Positions 34,147-43,767 of a stretch of DNA of 64,000 bases are shown one piece after another. The translations under genes were made by a program, and so were the position numbers. Positions within the stretch are counted from its first letter, which is position 1. Every line of letters starts with the position of its first letter. Source of the DNA: CADEFX01 sp046154585 (lineage in GTDB: Bacteria > Pseudomonadota > Alphaproteobacteria > Rhizobiales > Hyphomicrobiaceae); assembly GCA_046154585.1 (NCBI GenBank), contig JBJXDX010000003.1, positions 5,045-69,044 on the forward strand, given 5' to 3'. The notes beneath the pieces are model-generated. The model ran no database searches, was not told where the DNA came from, and saw nothing but the letters and a program-made list of their open reading frames with translations.

Positions 34147-35388
34147 TCAGAAACGGTCGGCGCGATATGGCGAGGGGTCTGTAAAAGGCGCTTCACTCGT
34201 CATCATCTCGGCCAGCAGGCGACCCGTGACCGGCCCCAACGTGAAGCCGAGGTGATGATGGCCGAAAGTGAACCACAGCCCGTTGTGTCTCGGCGCCGGC
34301 CCGATGACCGGAACCATGTCAGGTAGTGCCGGCCGTCGCCCAAGCCAAGGTTCCGCCTCGATGCGCTCTCCCAGCGGGAACATCCGGCGCGCAATCGGCT
34401 CGACCCGCTCCAACTGCACCGGCGTTTTCGGCGCATCGCGCAAGGCGAACTCCGCGCCGGTGGTCAGGCGGATTCCCTTCGTCATCGGCGTCATGAGGAA
34501 GCCGCTCTCTGCATCGATAACCGGCCGGCTAAGTGTCGCGTTGCCCTTGGCGCGGTAGTGCATGTGATATCCGCGCTTCCAGCCGAGCGGCAGATCGTAA
34601 CCGAGCGGACGGAAGATATCGTCCGACCAGGGCCCAAGTGCGAGCACCACGGCGTTCGCCGTCAACGTTCCGTCCTTGGTCGCGACCGCCCAACCGTCCT
34701 GAGTCTGCTCCAGCGAGCGCGCATCTGCGAGCACGAAGCGGCCGCCCTTGCGCACGAGCAGCTCGGCGTACGCACGTCCGACAGCACCGGGGTCGGCCAC
34801 CGAGACCGGATCCGTCATGTGGATGCCACCGGCAAACTCCTCGCTAAGATGCGGTTCAAGCGCGCCAAGGCCCCCTTGGTCGACATGGGTGTAGTTGATG
34901 CCAAACACTGCGCGCTCTGTTTGCTCAAGGGCAAGTGCGGCGTCCAGCTTGTCGGGCGAGCGGAAGACCTTGAGGTAACCGGTGCGGCGGACCATGCCCA
35001 GAATGCCCGCCTCGCCCATGAACTCCTCATGCTCGACAATGCAGCGCTCGACCAGCGGCAACATGGCCCGCGCACTTGCCGCCTTTCCTTCCGGAGTGGA
35101 GGCCAGCCAGTAGCGAAACATCCAGGGTGCAATGCGTGGAAGCGCAGAGAGATGGTAGCTCGCATCGGTCGAATTGTTGCGCGCATAGGTTAGGAGAAGG
35201 CTCAAATCCCGCGGAAACATGTATGGCACGACGCCTTCGCGCTGAATGAGGCCGGCATTGCCATAAGATGTCTCCTCAGCTGGCCCCCTCCGGTCAATGA
35301 GCGTCACGGAACGCCCGCGTTTCAGCAGATGGAGGGCCGCCGATATGCCGACCATACCGGCACCGAGAACAATCACGTCAGATTTCAT
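34147..35388 (-). CDS. FAD-dependent oxidoreductase, D-amino-acid dehydrogenase (DadA)-like
   Basis: A 413-residue DAO-family flavoprotein. The FAD-binding motif is VIVLGAGMVGISAALHLLKR (residues 5-24). Typical segments are TSYGNAGLIQREGVVPYMFP, a region VVLALGPWSDDI, and the C-terminal FTFGHHHLGFTLGPVTGRLL. The ATG at 35388 places the dinucleotide motif at the usual distance; a GTG-like start further upstream adds 14 unlikely residues. It is the last gene of the TRAP/hydrolase cluster on the minus strand. Its substrate may be a D-amino acid or a related secondary amine. Confidence 0.88.
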   Translation of the reverse strand: MKSDVIVLGAGMVGISAALHLLKRGRSVTLIDRRGPAEETSYGNAGLIQREGVVPYMFPRDLSLLLTYARNNSTDASYHLSALPRIAPWMFRYWLASTPEGKAASARAMLPLVERCIVEHEEFMGEAGILGMVRRTGYLKVFRSPDKLDAALALEQTERAVFGINYTHVDQGGLGALEPHLSEEFAGGIHMTDPVSVADPGAVGRAYAELLVRKGGRFVLADARSLEQTQDGWAVATKDGTLTANAVVLALGPWSDDIFRPLGYDLPLGWKRGYHMHYRAKGNATLSRPVIDAESGFLMTPMTKGIRLTTGAEFALRDAPKTPVQLERVEPIARRMFPLGERIEAEPWLGRRPALPDMVPVIGPAPRHNGLWFTFGHHHLGFTLGPVTGRLLAEMMTSEAPFTDPSPYRADRF

Positions 35389-35478
35389 GCGGCTGTCACA
35401 CGGGCGAGAACGAGCGCAAAGCTCAACCAAAAGCAGAGCATACAGCCATGTATCTCTTGTACAGCGCGATATGGCGTC

Positions 35479-36339
35479 TCAGGTCTCCTCGCCGAAGAAG
35501 TCGAGCAGCAGCCGCGTCAGGATTTTGGGTTGCTCTTCGGGAATGAAGTGTCCGCAATCGGGGACCACAACGCCCCGCACATTGGTTGCGACGCGCTTCA
35601 GGCTGTCCTCTGGCTCCCGCCCCCTGCCACGGCTTTTTGCTCCGCCGATCGCCAGCACCGGCATGGTCAGCTTCATGCGAGCGATAATCTCACGGTTGGC
35701 CGCTGCATCCTGCGGCAGCGTCCGATAGTAGGAAAAGCCCGCGCGCATCGCGCCAGGTTGACGGTATGTGCGCAGGTATTCCTGAATCTCGTCCTCTCCG
35801 ATCGCCGTCGGAAGATAGGAGAACTCGCGGTAGAACCACCTCAAATAGACATCCTCCCGCCCCTGCATCAGGGCTTCGGGCAGATCCGGCGTCATGTGAA
35901 ACTGGTGATGCCAGCGGCGGCCGCCCTGCGAGAAGTCACCTCCGTCGCCGGGGATGACGACATCGACGATGGCGAGACGGCGAATGGCCTCTGGGTGCTG
36001 AGTTGCAAGCGCATAGGCAGTCGGCCCGCCCCAGTCGTGGCCGGCGAGGAAGAACCGGTCGTGACCGAGCTTGCCATTGACCACCTGCCAGATGTCCCGT
36101 GCCACCGTCTGCTTGTCGTAGCCGGTTAGGGGGCGCGAGCTGTCCCCCAGCCCTCGCATATCCGGAGCAATCACGGTATAGCGCTCGGCGAGCGCCGGCA
36201 TCACGCGGACCCACTCGAACCACGTCTGCGGCCAGCCGTGTATCAGCACCAGCAGCGGCCCGCTGCCTGCGGTGACGTAATGCAGAAGCACATCGTCCAG
36301 CTCGGCGAAGTGGTGCTCGACTTTGAATTCTCTACTCAT
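35479..36339 (-). CDS. Alpha/beta hydrolase with Asp nucleophile (epoxide hydrolase / dehalogenase type)
   Basis: A 286-residue hydrolase. The oxyanion-type motif HGWP is at residues 34-37, the nucleophile is Asp102 in LAGHDWGG, and the catalytic His is about residue 264 (CGHFIPEEQP). An Asp nucleophile points to epoxide hydrolase or haloacetate/haloalkane dehalogenase chemistry rather than ester cleavage. It follows the SDR gene in the minus-strand cluster with a 39-base gap. The substrate cannot be told from sequence. Confidence 0.85.
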   Translation of the reverse strand: MSREFKVEHHFAELDDVLLHYVTAGSGPLLVLIHGWPQTWFEWVRVMPALAERYTVIAPDMRGLGDSSRPLTGYDKQTVARDIWQVVNGKLGHDRFFLAGHDWGGPTAYALATQHPEAIRRLAIVDVVIPGDGGDFSQGGRRWHHQFHMTPDLPEALMQGREDVYLRWFYREFSYLPTAIGEDEIQEYLRTYRQPGAMRAGFSYYRTLPQDAAANREIIARMKLTMPVLAIGGAKSRGRGREPEDSLKRVATNVRGVVVPDCGHFIPEEQPKILTRLLLDFFGEET

Positions 36340-36378
36340 TCAATCCTCTAAAGCGCTGACGCCTCGTCTGCACCGCCA

Positions 36379-37170
36379 TCACTGCTCCCAGGGCACACCA
36401 CCAGCATACGTCTTGTAGCTAACCGCGCTCAGCCAACCGGCATCGACCGGCAGCAGGATGCCCGTGATGGCTGAGGCCTGATCCGAGCACAGAAACGCGA
36501 TGGCATTGGCGATGTCGCCGGGCTCAGGCAAACGATCGAGCGCATGTACGCTCATGATCTTGCCGAGATCGCGATGGCCGCTCTCGACTTTGGCTCGGAG
36601 CGGTGGCGTCATCACATAGGTCGGCGCCACGCTGTTGACGCGAATGCCGTGCCGGCCGAGCTCGACCGCCAGCAATTGCGTCAGGCGCTGGATGGCGGCC
36701 TTGCCGGGGTTGTAGGCCGGAAGCGGCAGCGGCAGATAACTGTTGATCGACCCGAGTGTGACGATGGCGCCTTGCTTGCGCTCGATCATCTGCCTCCCAA
36801 AGGCGCGGCACGTATGCACAGTGCCATGGTAGTTAACCTGCCACATCCGGTCGTGGGCAGCCATGTCCATATCCATGATGCCTTCAGTATTTGGAATGAG
36901 CGCAGCGGACGTGACCAGAACGCGCGCCGGCCCCAGTTGCTTCTCCACCTCGGCCGCAACCCGATCCACATCGGAGGCATCCGCGACATCGCAAGCGAAG
37001 AACTTCGCGGTCGTACCGCCTGCCGAGATCGAAGCAGCGACCTCCTCACCGCGTGTTTTGTTCATATCAACGAGCGCGACGGTGTGCCCGTCCGCCGCGA
37101 ACCGCCGCGCCGTCGCTTCGCCGATGCCGCTGGCTCCGCCCGTGACGACGGCGATCTGTTTTTCAGTCAT
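36379..37170 (-). CDS. Short-chain dehydrogenase/reductase
   Basis: A 263-residue classical SDR with the NAD(P) motif TGGASGIG (residues 10-17), Asp at the end of strand 2 (ALVDMNKTRG), which suggests NAD(H), and catalytic Ser141, Tyr153 and Lys157 (YNPGKAA). It lies 13 bases after dctM in the same cluster. It probably oxidises an alcohol formed from the imported substrate. Confidence 0.9.
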   Translation of the reverse strand: MTEKQIAVVTGGASGIGEATARRFAADGHTVALVDMNKTRGEEVAASISAGGTTAKFFACDVADASDVDRVAAEVEKQLGPARVLVTSAALIPNTEGIMDMDMAAHDRMWQVNYHGTVHTCRAFGRQMIERKQGAIVTLGSINSYLPLPLPAYNPGKAAIQRLTQLLAVELGRHGIRVNSVAPTYVMTPPLRAKVESGHRDLGKIMSVHALDRLPEPGDIANAIAFLCSDQASAITGILLPVDAGWLSAVSYKTYAGGVPWEQ

Positions 37171-37183
37171 GTCGATTACAGTC

Positions 37184-38503
37184 CTATCTGAGAAATTCCG
37201 GAGAGATCAGGCTTGGCAGAAGCAGCGAGACCTTCGGCCATACGATGACCAAGGCCAGGACGAGGAACATCGGAATGAGCATGATTCCGGTGTCCTTGAT
37301 CGCGTCCCGCATGCGCATGCCGGCAATCGAGCAGGCTATCATCAGGCAAAGCCCGTATGGCGGCGTCACGAGCCCGAATGCCAGAGAGACGATGCCGATC
37401 ATGGCGAAATGCACGGGATCCATCGACACGGCCTTGGACAGCGGCTCCAGGATCGGAGCGCAGATGATGATAGCCGGGATGGCATCCAGGAAGCAGCCGA
37501 CGACGAGGAAGACCAAGGCGATGAAAAAACCGGTCGCCGCAAATCCCATGCCCCAGGCCGACACGCCGGTGAGAATGGCTTCGGGAATCTTGTAGTAGGC
37601 CAGCAACCAGCCGAACGTGCTCGCGGTGCCCACGCAGAACAAGGCGATGCCGGCCAGCTTGCCCGTGTCGAGAAGCGCGCGGTAAAGGCCGCCGAGGTCC
37701 ATTTCGCGATAGACAATGAGGGATAATACCGCTGCATAAAGCACGGCAATGCACGCCGACTCGGTCGCGGTGAACCAGCCGAAGATTTTGCCGCCAATGA
37801 TGATGCCGGGAGTCATCAAGGCCGGGATGGCGACCCACGTGGCGCACACGAGCTCGCGCCACGACGAACGCGCATAGGTGGGATAGCCGCGTGCCTTGGC
37901 GTACGCGTGCACCGTCGCCATCTGCGCCACGGCGATCAGCAGGCCCGGCAGAATACCCGCCAGGAACAGGGCTCCGATCGACACCGTGAGAATTCCACCC
38001 CAGACAATCATGAGAATCGAGGGCGGGATGATCACCGCAAGCACCGCCGAAACGGCTGTAATCGCCACGGAGAAGCTGTCGTCGTAACCTTCCTTGCGCT
38101 GCGCATCGATGAAGATCTTGGACTGGCTTGCCGCATCCGCTGTCGACGATCCCGAAATGCCGGCGAAGAAGATCGACAGCACGACGTTGATCTGCGCCAG
38201 TCCTCCCGGGAAGTGCCCCACCATGGTGCGCGAGAGCTTGAGCAATCGGTCCGTTGTGCCGCCCACGTTCATCAGATTGGCGGTCAGCAGGAAGAACGGC
38301 ACTGCCAGCAGAATGAAGGAGTTGTAGGCGTTGAACGTTTCCTGCATCAGCGTCATCGTGTCCAGCCGCGGCTCGATGACGAGAATGGGCAGACACGCGA
38401 GGCCGAGAGCGAAGGCGACAGGCACGCGAAGCACAAGCAGGAGAAAGAACAGCCCGAACAGGATCAGCGCCGCAGACCCGGGCGACAATACAGCACCGCT
38501 CAT
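37184..38503 (-). CDS. dctM: TRAP transporter large permease subunit (DctM)
   Basis: A 439-residue membrane protein with about 12 helices. The DctM signature is clear: FFAGISGSSTADAASQSKIF, then AVLAVIIPPSILMIVWGG, and near the C-terminus GIVSLAFGLVTPPYGLCLMI. Its start overlaps the dctQ stop by four bases. With DctQ and the DctP at 40007 it forms a three-part TRAP importer, separated by one hydrolase gene. Confidence 0.93.
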   Translation of the reverse strand: MSGAVLSPGSAALILFGLFFLLLVLRVPVAFALGLACLPILVIEPRLDTMTLMQETFNAYNSFILLAVPFFLLTANLMNVGGTTDRLLKLSRTMVGHFPGGLAQINVVLSIFFAGISGSSTADAASQSKIFIDAQRKEGYDDSFSVAITAVSAVLAVIIPPSILMIVWGGILTVSIGALFLAGILPGLLIAVAQMATVHAYAKARGYPTYARSSWRELVCATWVAIPALMTPGIIIGGKIFGWFTATESACIAVLYAAVLSLIVYREMDLGGLYRALLDTGKLAGIALFCVGTASTFGWLLAYYKIPEAILTGVSAWGMGFAATGFFIALVFLVVGCFLDAIPAIIICAPILEPLSKAVSMDPVHFAMIGIVSLAFGLVTPPYGLCLMIACSIAGMRMRDAIKDTGIMLIPMFLVLALVIVWPKVSLLLPSLISPEFLR

Positions 38504-39012
38504 GCCGTTTTCCCCCGAATGATCGCCAGATCATTCGCCATCTGCTCACCGAGAAACACAATCCAAGTGACGCCGGTCGCGGGCCACGCGACATGGATGA
38601 GCCATAACGGCAGATCGGCAAGCTCGGACGTCCGGTTCCACGCAAATCGCGTGAACTCAATCCCCGCCCACACGAACACCAGCGCGGCGGCCAGCACCCC
38701 GATACGGGATAGGAGGCGAACGGCAGCCTCGGATCTGGCGCCGAGGCGCGGCCAGACGTCCACCTCGAAATGTGTCGACTCGCGCACGCCGATCATGGCG
38801 CCGATCATGATCGTCCATATGAACAGGAAGCGTGCCATCTCCTCGGTCCAGATGTAGGAGGGGATCAGGGCGGTGTAGCGGGAGAAGATCTGCAAACTGA
38901 CCGGAAGCACGAGAATGCCGACGGAGAACACTAGCACCATCTCAAGCAGCCTGGCATAAGCGGCCGTAAACTGCTGCCACAGAGTGAGATGCGGCACACT
39001 TGGTTCAGCCAT
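38500..39012 (-). CDS. dctQ: TRAP transporter small permease subunit (DctQ)
   Basis: A 170-residue four-helix membrane protein. The motif SYIWTEEMARFLFIWTIMIG with the W-x-E-E-x-x-R-x-x-F-x-W pattern is diagnostic of DctQ. GGAGGGGAG precedes the ATG. It is coupled to dctM and follows a hydrolase gene by ten bases. Confidence 0.93.
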   Translation of the reverse strand: MAEPSVPHLTLWQQFTAAYARLLEMVLVFSVGILVLPVSLQIFSRYTALIPSYIWTEEMARFLFIWTIMIGAMIGVRESTHFEVDVWPRLGARSEAAVRLLSRIGVLAAALVFVWAGIEFTRFAWNRTSELADLPLWLIHVAWPATGVTWIVFLGEQMANDLAIIRGKTA

Positions 39013-39022
39013 ACTCCCCTCC

Positions 39023-39931
39023 CTAGGTGACCGGCGGCACAGGTTGCCCGGCGAGGAATGGCTGCACTGTCTGCATGAAAGAATCCAGGCGATCGTGGTG
39101 CACCCAGTGTCCCGCGCGTTCGAACGACACGACTTGCGCCTGCCCGTCCTTGAAATGCCTCAGCCGGCCGTCTTCCGCTGGATTGGACGCCCAGCTTTCC
39201 TTGCCGTAGATCAGCAGCGTCGGACACGTGATGTGGGACCACAGCTCCTCGACATTCGCTTGCGGCATGTCGTAAGGCGGCCACAAGCGCACATAATTGT
39301 CGAACTTCCAGCTGTAGGTGCCGTCTTCATTCTGATTGACGCCATGCTGCGTCAAGTGCCGCGCCTGCTCCGGCGACAGGTGCTTGTTCTCCTCCTGCAT
39401 CCGCTTGAAAGCATCCTCGATCGAGGCGTAGCGGCGCGGCAGACGGCCCGCGAGCGCCCGCTGCTCCTCGATCCAGCTGCGCATGCGCTCGTCGATGGGC
39501 TTCTTCCCGCGATCGCGCAAAATCTGCGGTGAAAGTCCCAGCCCCTCGATGGCGACGAGCCGTTTGACGTTGTCGGGATAGATCCCGGCATATCGCAATG
39601 CGATGCTACCCCCGAGGGAGTGCGCAACAATGGTCACCGGCGCGAGCTTCAACTGGTGGACGAGTTGGGCCAGGTCGTAAATGTATCCGGCCATGCCGTA
39701 GTTGGCGCTGGCCGACCATTGGCTGTCGCCATGTCCGCGCAAGTCCGGCGCGATGATATGCCAATCCTTGCGTAGCCGGTCCGCGACCCAATCCCAATTC
39801 CGGCAATGATCTCGGCCACCATGCACGAGGAGAAGCGGTGGGGCATCGTGATTGCCCCAATCCACATAGTGGAGTCGAAGGCGCTGGGAGAAGTAGACGC
39901 GGGACGTGGGGCCAGGTGCGCCGTCGATCAT
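39023..39931 (-). CDS. Alpha/beta hydrolase with Ser nucleophile, within the TRAP operon
   Basis: A 302-residue hydrolase placed between dctP and dctQ. Motifs are LLLVHGGRDHCRNW (oxyanion region), nucleophile Ser105 in VAHSLGGSIALRYA, and the likely catalytic His near residue 276 (RAGHWVHHDR). A lid domain follows the nucleophile. Its position inside the importer genes suggests that it hydrolyses the imported compound or a derivative such as an ester or amide. It differs in mechanism from the Asp-type hydrolase at 35479. Confidence 0.86.
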   Translation of the reverse strand: MIDGAPGPTSRVYFSQRLRLHYVDWGNHDAPPLLLVHGGRDHCRNWDWVADRLRKDWHIIAPDLRGHGDSQWSASANYGMAGYIYDLAQLVHQLKLAPVTIVAHSLGGSIALRYAGIYPDNVKRLVAIEGLGLSPQILRDRGKKPIDERMRSWIEEQRALAGRLPRRYASIEDAFKRMQEENKHLSPEQARHLTQHGVNQNEDGTYSWKFDNYVRLWPPYDMPQANVEELWSHITCPTLLIYGKESWASNPAEDGRLRHFKDGQAQVVSFERAGHWVHHDRLDSFMQTVQPFLAGQPVPPVT

Positions 39932-39957
39932 TTATCCTGCCTTGACTAGAACATGCG

Positions 39958-39983
39958 GGGAGACGGCCCATGGGCCGTCTCCC
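39958..39983 (-). terminator. Perfect 26-bp palindrome after dctP
   Basis: GGGAGACGGCCCA and its complement TGGGCCGTCTCCC form a 13-bp stem with almost no loop. It lies 24 bases after the dctP stop on the minus strand. The T tract is weak, so it may attenuate transcription or protect the dctP mRNA, giving more binding protein than permease. Confidence 0.5.
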
Positions 39984-40006
39984 GCAATGGACCTCAGCGC
40001 AAAGCG

Positions 40007-41002
40007 CTATTTGATGGCGTTGATCTTTTGCAGGATGCCGTCCGCGCCAATCTCCTTGGCGTAGGCTTCCATGACCGGATCGACGCGCTTCTTCATCTCG
40101 TCCCGCCCAGCGAACGGGATACGCTTGAGCTTACCTGCCTTTTCGAGGGCGACGAGCTTTTCCTCATCCTCCGAGCTCTCGACCTTGCGGCCATATGCCC
40201 CCGCTTCCTTGCCAGCCTTTAAAACGGCATCCTGCAGCTCCTTCGGCAACGCCTTGAATGTCTTGGCCGAGAAACAAATGGGCCGAATGGTGATTGCATG
40301 CTGCGTCATGGCGAGGTTCGGCGCCACTTCGTAGAACTTCATCGATTCGACGCCGGCCGCCTCATTCTCGCCCGCGCTGATGACGTTGTTCTGAATGGCG
40401 TTGTAGACCTCGTTGTAGGCAATGACGGTGGGCGACATGCCAGCCGCTTGGAACGTTTTCGACCAGATCGGAGCACCCTGCACGCGTACTTTCAGCCCCT
40501 TGATGTCTTCCAGAGAGGCCATCGGCTTGTTGATGAAGATGTTACGCGTGCCGCCGCCAGCATAGCCGATCAGCATGACCTCGGCTTTTTGCGCAATCTC
40601 GTCCGCGACTGGATTCAGGATGTCCGCATCGAGCACCTTGTTCCAGTGATCGAGGTCGCGGAACAGGAACGGCGCATCGATAAAGGGGGCCGCCTTGGAA
40701 AACGTCGACATATGTGCGGGCGAGACGATGCCATAGTCGACCGCTTTGCCCTGGGCCATGTACTCAAAATACTGCTTTTCCAAGCCGAGCGACGAATTCT
40801 TGTGCAGCGTAAAATTCACCGGCTTGCCGTAATATTGCTTCACCAGTTCTTCGAATTTTACCAGGGCCTTGGTGAAGGCATGGTCATCGTTGAACTGTAC
40901 CGCTCCATTCAAAGTCAAAGTTTGCGCCTGCGCGCTGCCAAAGCTCAGGATTGCACCCAGCGACGTCAAAAAAAACGGCTGCAGGAAGCGCCTTCCAATC
41001 AT
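40007..41002 (-). CDS. dctP: TRAP transporter substrate-binding protein (DctP)
   Basis: A 331-residue periplasmic binding protein with a signal peptide (about residues 1-26, ending SAQAQ). It has the DctP-type segments FINKPMASLEDIKGLKVRVQ and EVYNAIQNNVISAGENEAAG, where the R-V-Q region holds the carboxylate-binding arginine. The ATG at 41002 follows GGAGGAG; a longer frame to 41038 has no such site. It is the first gene of the minus-strand catabolic cluster. The ligand is probably an organic acid but is unknown. Confidence 0.92.
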   Translation of the reverse strand: MIGRRFLQPFFLTSLGAILSFGSAQAQTLTLNGAVQFNDDHAFTKALVKFEELVKQYYGKPVNFTLHKNSSLGLEKQYFEYMAQGKAVDYGIVSPAHMSTFSKAAPFIDAPFLFRDLDHWNKVLDADILNPVADEIAQKAEVMLIGYAGGGTRNIFINKPMASLEDIKGLKVRVQGAPIWSKTFQAAGMSPTVIAYNEVYNAIQNNVISAGENEAAGVESMKFYEVAPNLAMTQHAITIRPICFSAKTFKALPKELQDAVLKAGKEAGAYGRKVESSEDEEKLVALEKAGKLKRIPFAGRDEMKKRVDPVMEAYAKEIGADGILQKINAIK

Positions 41003-41209
41003 GACCCGTCTCCTCCACGAATGTTCAACAGGAACCATTCAGACTGATTGTTTTTGCCGTCTCCCGGAGACGGGAGCACAAACTTAGCGTATGCCCGGCT
41101 GCCGGGATAGCGGGCCATCGCACGGTAAATCCAAGCCTCCACCCCGCGCACCCATGGCGCGTTTCGCCGGGCTGGCCGCCGGCGACGATCTCCGCTAGGG
41201 ATCGGCGCC

Positions 41210-43687
41210 ATGCACGCGATCAACCCTTTGCCGGTAGACTCTGTCCTGGCCGACCTCAAGGCCGCGCTGACGGGCGGGACGTCGGCTGTTCTCGTGGCGC
41301 CGCCCGGGGCCGGCAAGACGACACGTGTCCCCTCAGCTCTTCTGGGCGAGGCCTGGCTCGGCACGGGCAAGATCCTGGTTCTCGAACCGCGGCGGATCGC
41401 GGCCCGGGCTGCAGCCGAGTACACAGCGCGGCTTCTGGGCGATCGGCTCGGCGGCACGATCGGGCTGCGGACCCGCCTCGCCACTAGGGTGGGACCGGAT
41501 ACGCGAATCGAGTTCGTGACCGAAGGTATCTTCACCCGCCTCATTCTAGATGATCCGGCGCTTGCGGGGATAGGCGCCGTCATCTTCGACGAGTTTCATG
41601 AGCGGTCGATCGACGCCGACTTCGGGCTGGCCCTGGCGCTGGACGCGCGCGGAGCCCTCAGACCGGATCTGCGCATCCTCGTCATGTCGGCCACGCTCAA
41701 ATCCAGTGCCGTGGCAACGCTTCTCGGAAACGTTCCGATTATCAAATCCGAGGGGCGCGCCTTTCCGATCGACACGCGATACCTCGGCCGCAGTCCCCAT
41801 GCGCGTATCGAACGTCAAATGAGCGACGCGATCCTGGACGCGCTGCGCGCTGACACCGGCTCAATCCTCGCATTCCTGCCGGGGCAGGCGGAAATCCGTC
41901 GGGTTGCCACGCTATTGGAGGCAGAACTCACGCGGCCTGATATTTCCATCGTCGCGCTGCACGGCGGGCTCGATCAGAAGATGCAGAGCGAAGCCATCTC
42001 CCCCGCTCGAACGGGCCACCGAAAGGTCGTCCTTGCGACCTCCGTCGCCGAGACGTCGATCACGATCGAAGGCGTTCGCATCGTCATCGATTGCGGGCTG
42101 CAGCGGCTCCCCCGCTACGATCCCGAAGCGGGCATTACGCGCCTCGAAACCGTTCGCGTCAGCCGCGCCTCCGCGGACCAGCGGCGGGGCCGGGCCGGGC
42201 GGACGGAACCGGGCGTCTGCTACCGCCTGTGGTCGGAGCCCGAAACCCTTGGCCTGCTGCCTTTCACGCCGCCTGAGATCCGCTCGGCCGATCTGGCGAC
42301 TTTGCTCCTGGACTGCGCTGCGTGGGGCGAGACGAACGTCCGGCGTCTCGCGTGGCTCGACCCGCCGCCGCAATCGGCCCTCGATGCAGCCCGCACGCAC
42401 CTGCAGGAGATCGGCGCTCTCGACAACGACGGCCGCATCACTGCAATGGGACGCCGCCTGCGCGCGCTGCCGATGCCGCCGCGGCTCGCTCGCATGGTGC
42501 TGATCGCGGCAGAGCACGGCTCTGCAGACCAGGCGGCAGAGCTCGCCGCCTTGCTCGTCGAGCGGAACCTCGGCGGAACTGACGCAGATATCGAAGTGCG
42601 TCTCGCAAACTTCAGGCGTGAACGCTCGCAGCGCGCGGATGGCATGCGGCGCATGGCCGATCGATGGGCGAGGGATGCCCGCAACACCACTGCGCCTGCC
42701 GGCGACGTTCTGTCGACCGCATCCCTTGTCGCCTTGGCCTACCCGCAGCGCGTCGCCAAGGCGCGCGGCGAACGCGGCCGCTTCCTTCTCGCCAACGGCC
42801 GCGCCGCCCAGCTCGACCCCACCGACCCGCTTGCCCGATCGCCCTACCTGATGGTGGCCGAGCTATCCGGCACCGCTGCCAACGCCCGTATTCTTCTGGC
42901 TGCCGCCGCGTCGGAGACCGACGTCCTCATCGCGGCCGGCGACCGCATCGCCGAGCAGGAGGATGTCTCCTTCGACAAGGAAGCGGCAGCCGTTCGCTCC
43001 CGCGCCGTCCGCCGGCTTGGAGCCATTGAGCTTTCGAACGACCCCCGACCCGCGAAAGGGGACGAGAGCACCGCCCGCGCGCTCGCACGCGGCGTCGCGT
43101 CGCTGGGCCTTGACCGACTTCCATGGAGCAAGGCTCAACTGCAACTCCGGCACCGCGTCGGGTTTCTCCGCAAAACCCAGGCCCTGCTATCTTCCACCTT
43201 GCCCGATCTGACCAACGAGGCGCTTGCAGCCACCATCGAGAACTGGCTCGCGCCATTTCTCTTCGGGCAGACGCGGCTCGCCGATATTTCTGCCGACGAT
43301 CTCGGGAACGCTCTGGACAACCTCATCCCGTGGGACGTGAAGCGCCAGATCGATGCCGAGATGCCGACACATTTCGAAGCCCCCACGGGAAACCGCCATC
43401 TCATCGACTACGACAGCGAGCATGCGCCGGCCGTATCCCTCCGCGTGCAGGAGTTGTTCGGCTGCCAGCAACATCCCGCGATCGCTCATGGCCGCCTGCC
43501 GCTGACGCTGATGCTGCTCGCTCCATCCGGTCGGCCGCTGCAGATCACACGCGACTTGCCGGGCTTCTGGAGCGGGTCCTGGGCCGACGTCAGAAGCGAG
43601 ATGCGCGGCCGCTATCCGAAGCATCCCTGGCCCGACGATCCCGCGCACGCCGCACCGACCGCGCGCGCCAAGCCCAGGCCGCGCTGA
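41210..43687 (+). CDS. hrpB: ATP-dependent RNA helicase HrpB
   Basis: An 825-residue DEAH-type helicase. Walker A is PPGAGKTTRVP (GAGKTT at residues 33-38), the DEAH-type box is DEFH (127-130), motif III is SAT, and motifs IV-VI include TSVAETSITIEGVRIVID and QRRGRAGRTEPG. The C-terminal HrpB-specific domain ends with LPGFWSGSWADVRSEMRGRY and PKHPWPDDP. The length matches HrpB. It is monocistronic as far as can be seen, divergent from dctP with about 200 bases between. Confidence 0.95.
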   Translation: MHAINPLPVDSVLADLKAALTGGTSAVLVAPPGAGKTTRVPSALLGEAWLGTGKILVLEPRRIAARAAAEYTARLLGDRLGGTIGLRTRLATRVGPDTRIEFVTEGIFTRLILDDPALAGIGAVIFDEFHERSIDADFGLALALDARGALRPDLRILVMSATLKSSAVATLLGNVPIIKSEGRAFPIDTRYLGRSPHARIERQMSDAILDALRADTGSILAFLPGQAEIRRVATLLEAELTRPDISIVALHGGLDQKMQSEAISPARTGHRKVVLATSVAETSITIEGVRIVIDCGLQRLPRYDPEAGITRLETVRVSRASADQRRGRAGRTEPGVCYRLWSEPETLGLLPFTPPEIRSADLATLLLDCAAWGETNVRRLAWLDPPPQSALDAARTHLQEIGALDNDGRITAMGRRLRALPMPPRLARMVLIAAEHGSADQAAELAALLVERNLGGTDADIEVRLANFRRERSQRADGMRRMADRWARDARNTTAPAGDVLSTASLVALAYPQRVAKARGERGRFLLANGRAAQLDPTDPLARSPYLMVAELSGTAANARILLAAAASETDVLIAAGDRIAEQEDVSFDKEAAAVRSRAVRRLGAIELSNDPRPAKGDESTARALARGVASLGLDRLPWSKAQLQLRHRVGFLRKTQALLSSTLPDLTNEALAATIENWLAPFLFGQTRLADISADDLGNALDNLIPWDVKRQIDAEMPTHFEAPTGNRHLIDYDSEHAPAVSLRVQELFGCQQHPAIAHGRLPLTLMLLAPSGRPLQITRDLPGFWSGSWADVRSEMRGRYPKHPWPDDPAHAAPTARAKPRPR

Positions 43688-43767
43688 CCGCATTGTGCTT
43701 GCATGACAGGCGCGAATGCGCAGACTCAACGTAACACCCCCCTCCAAACATTCGGGAGAAACAACCA

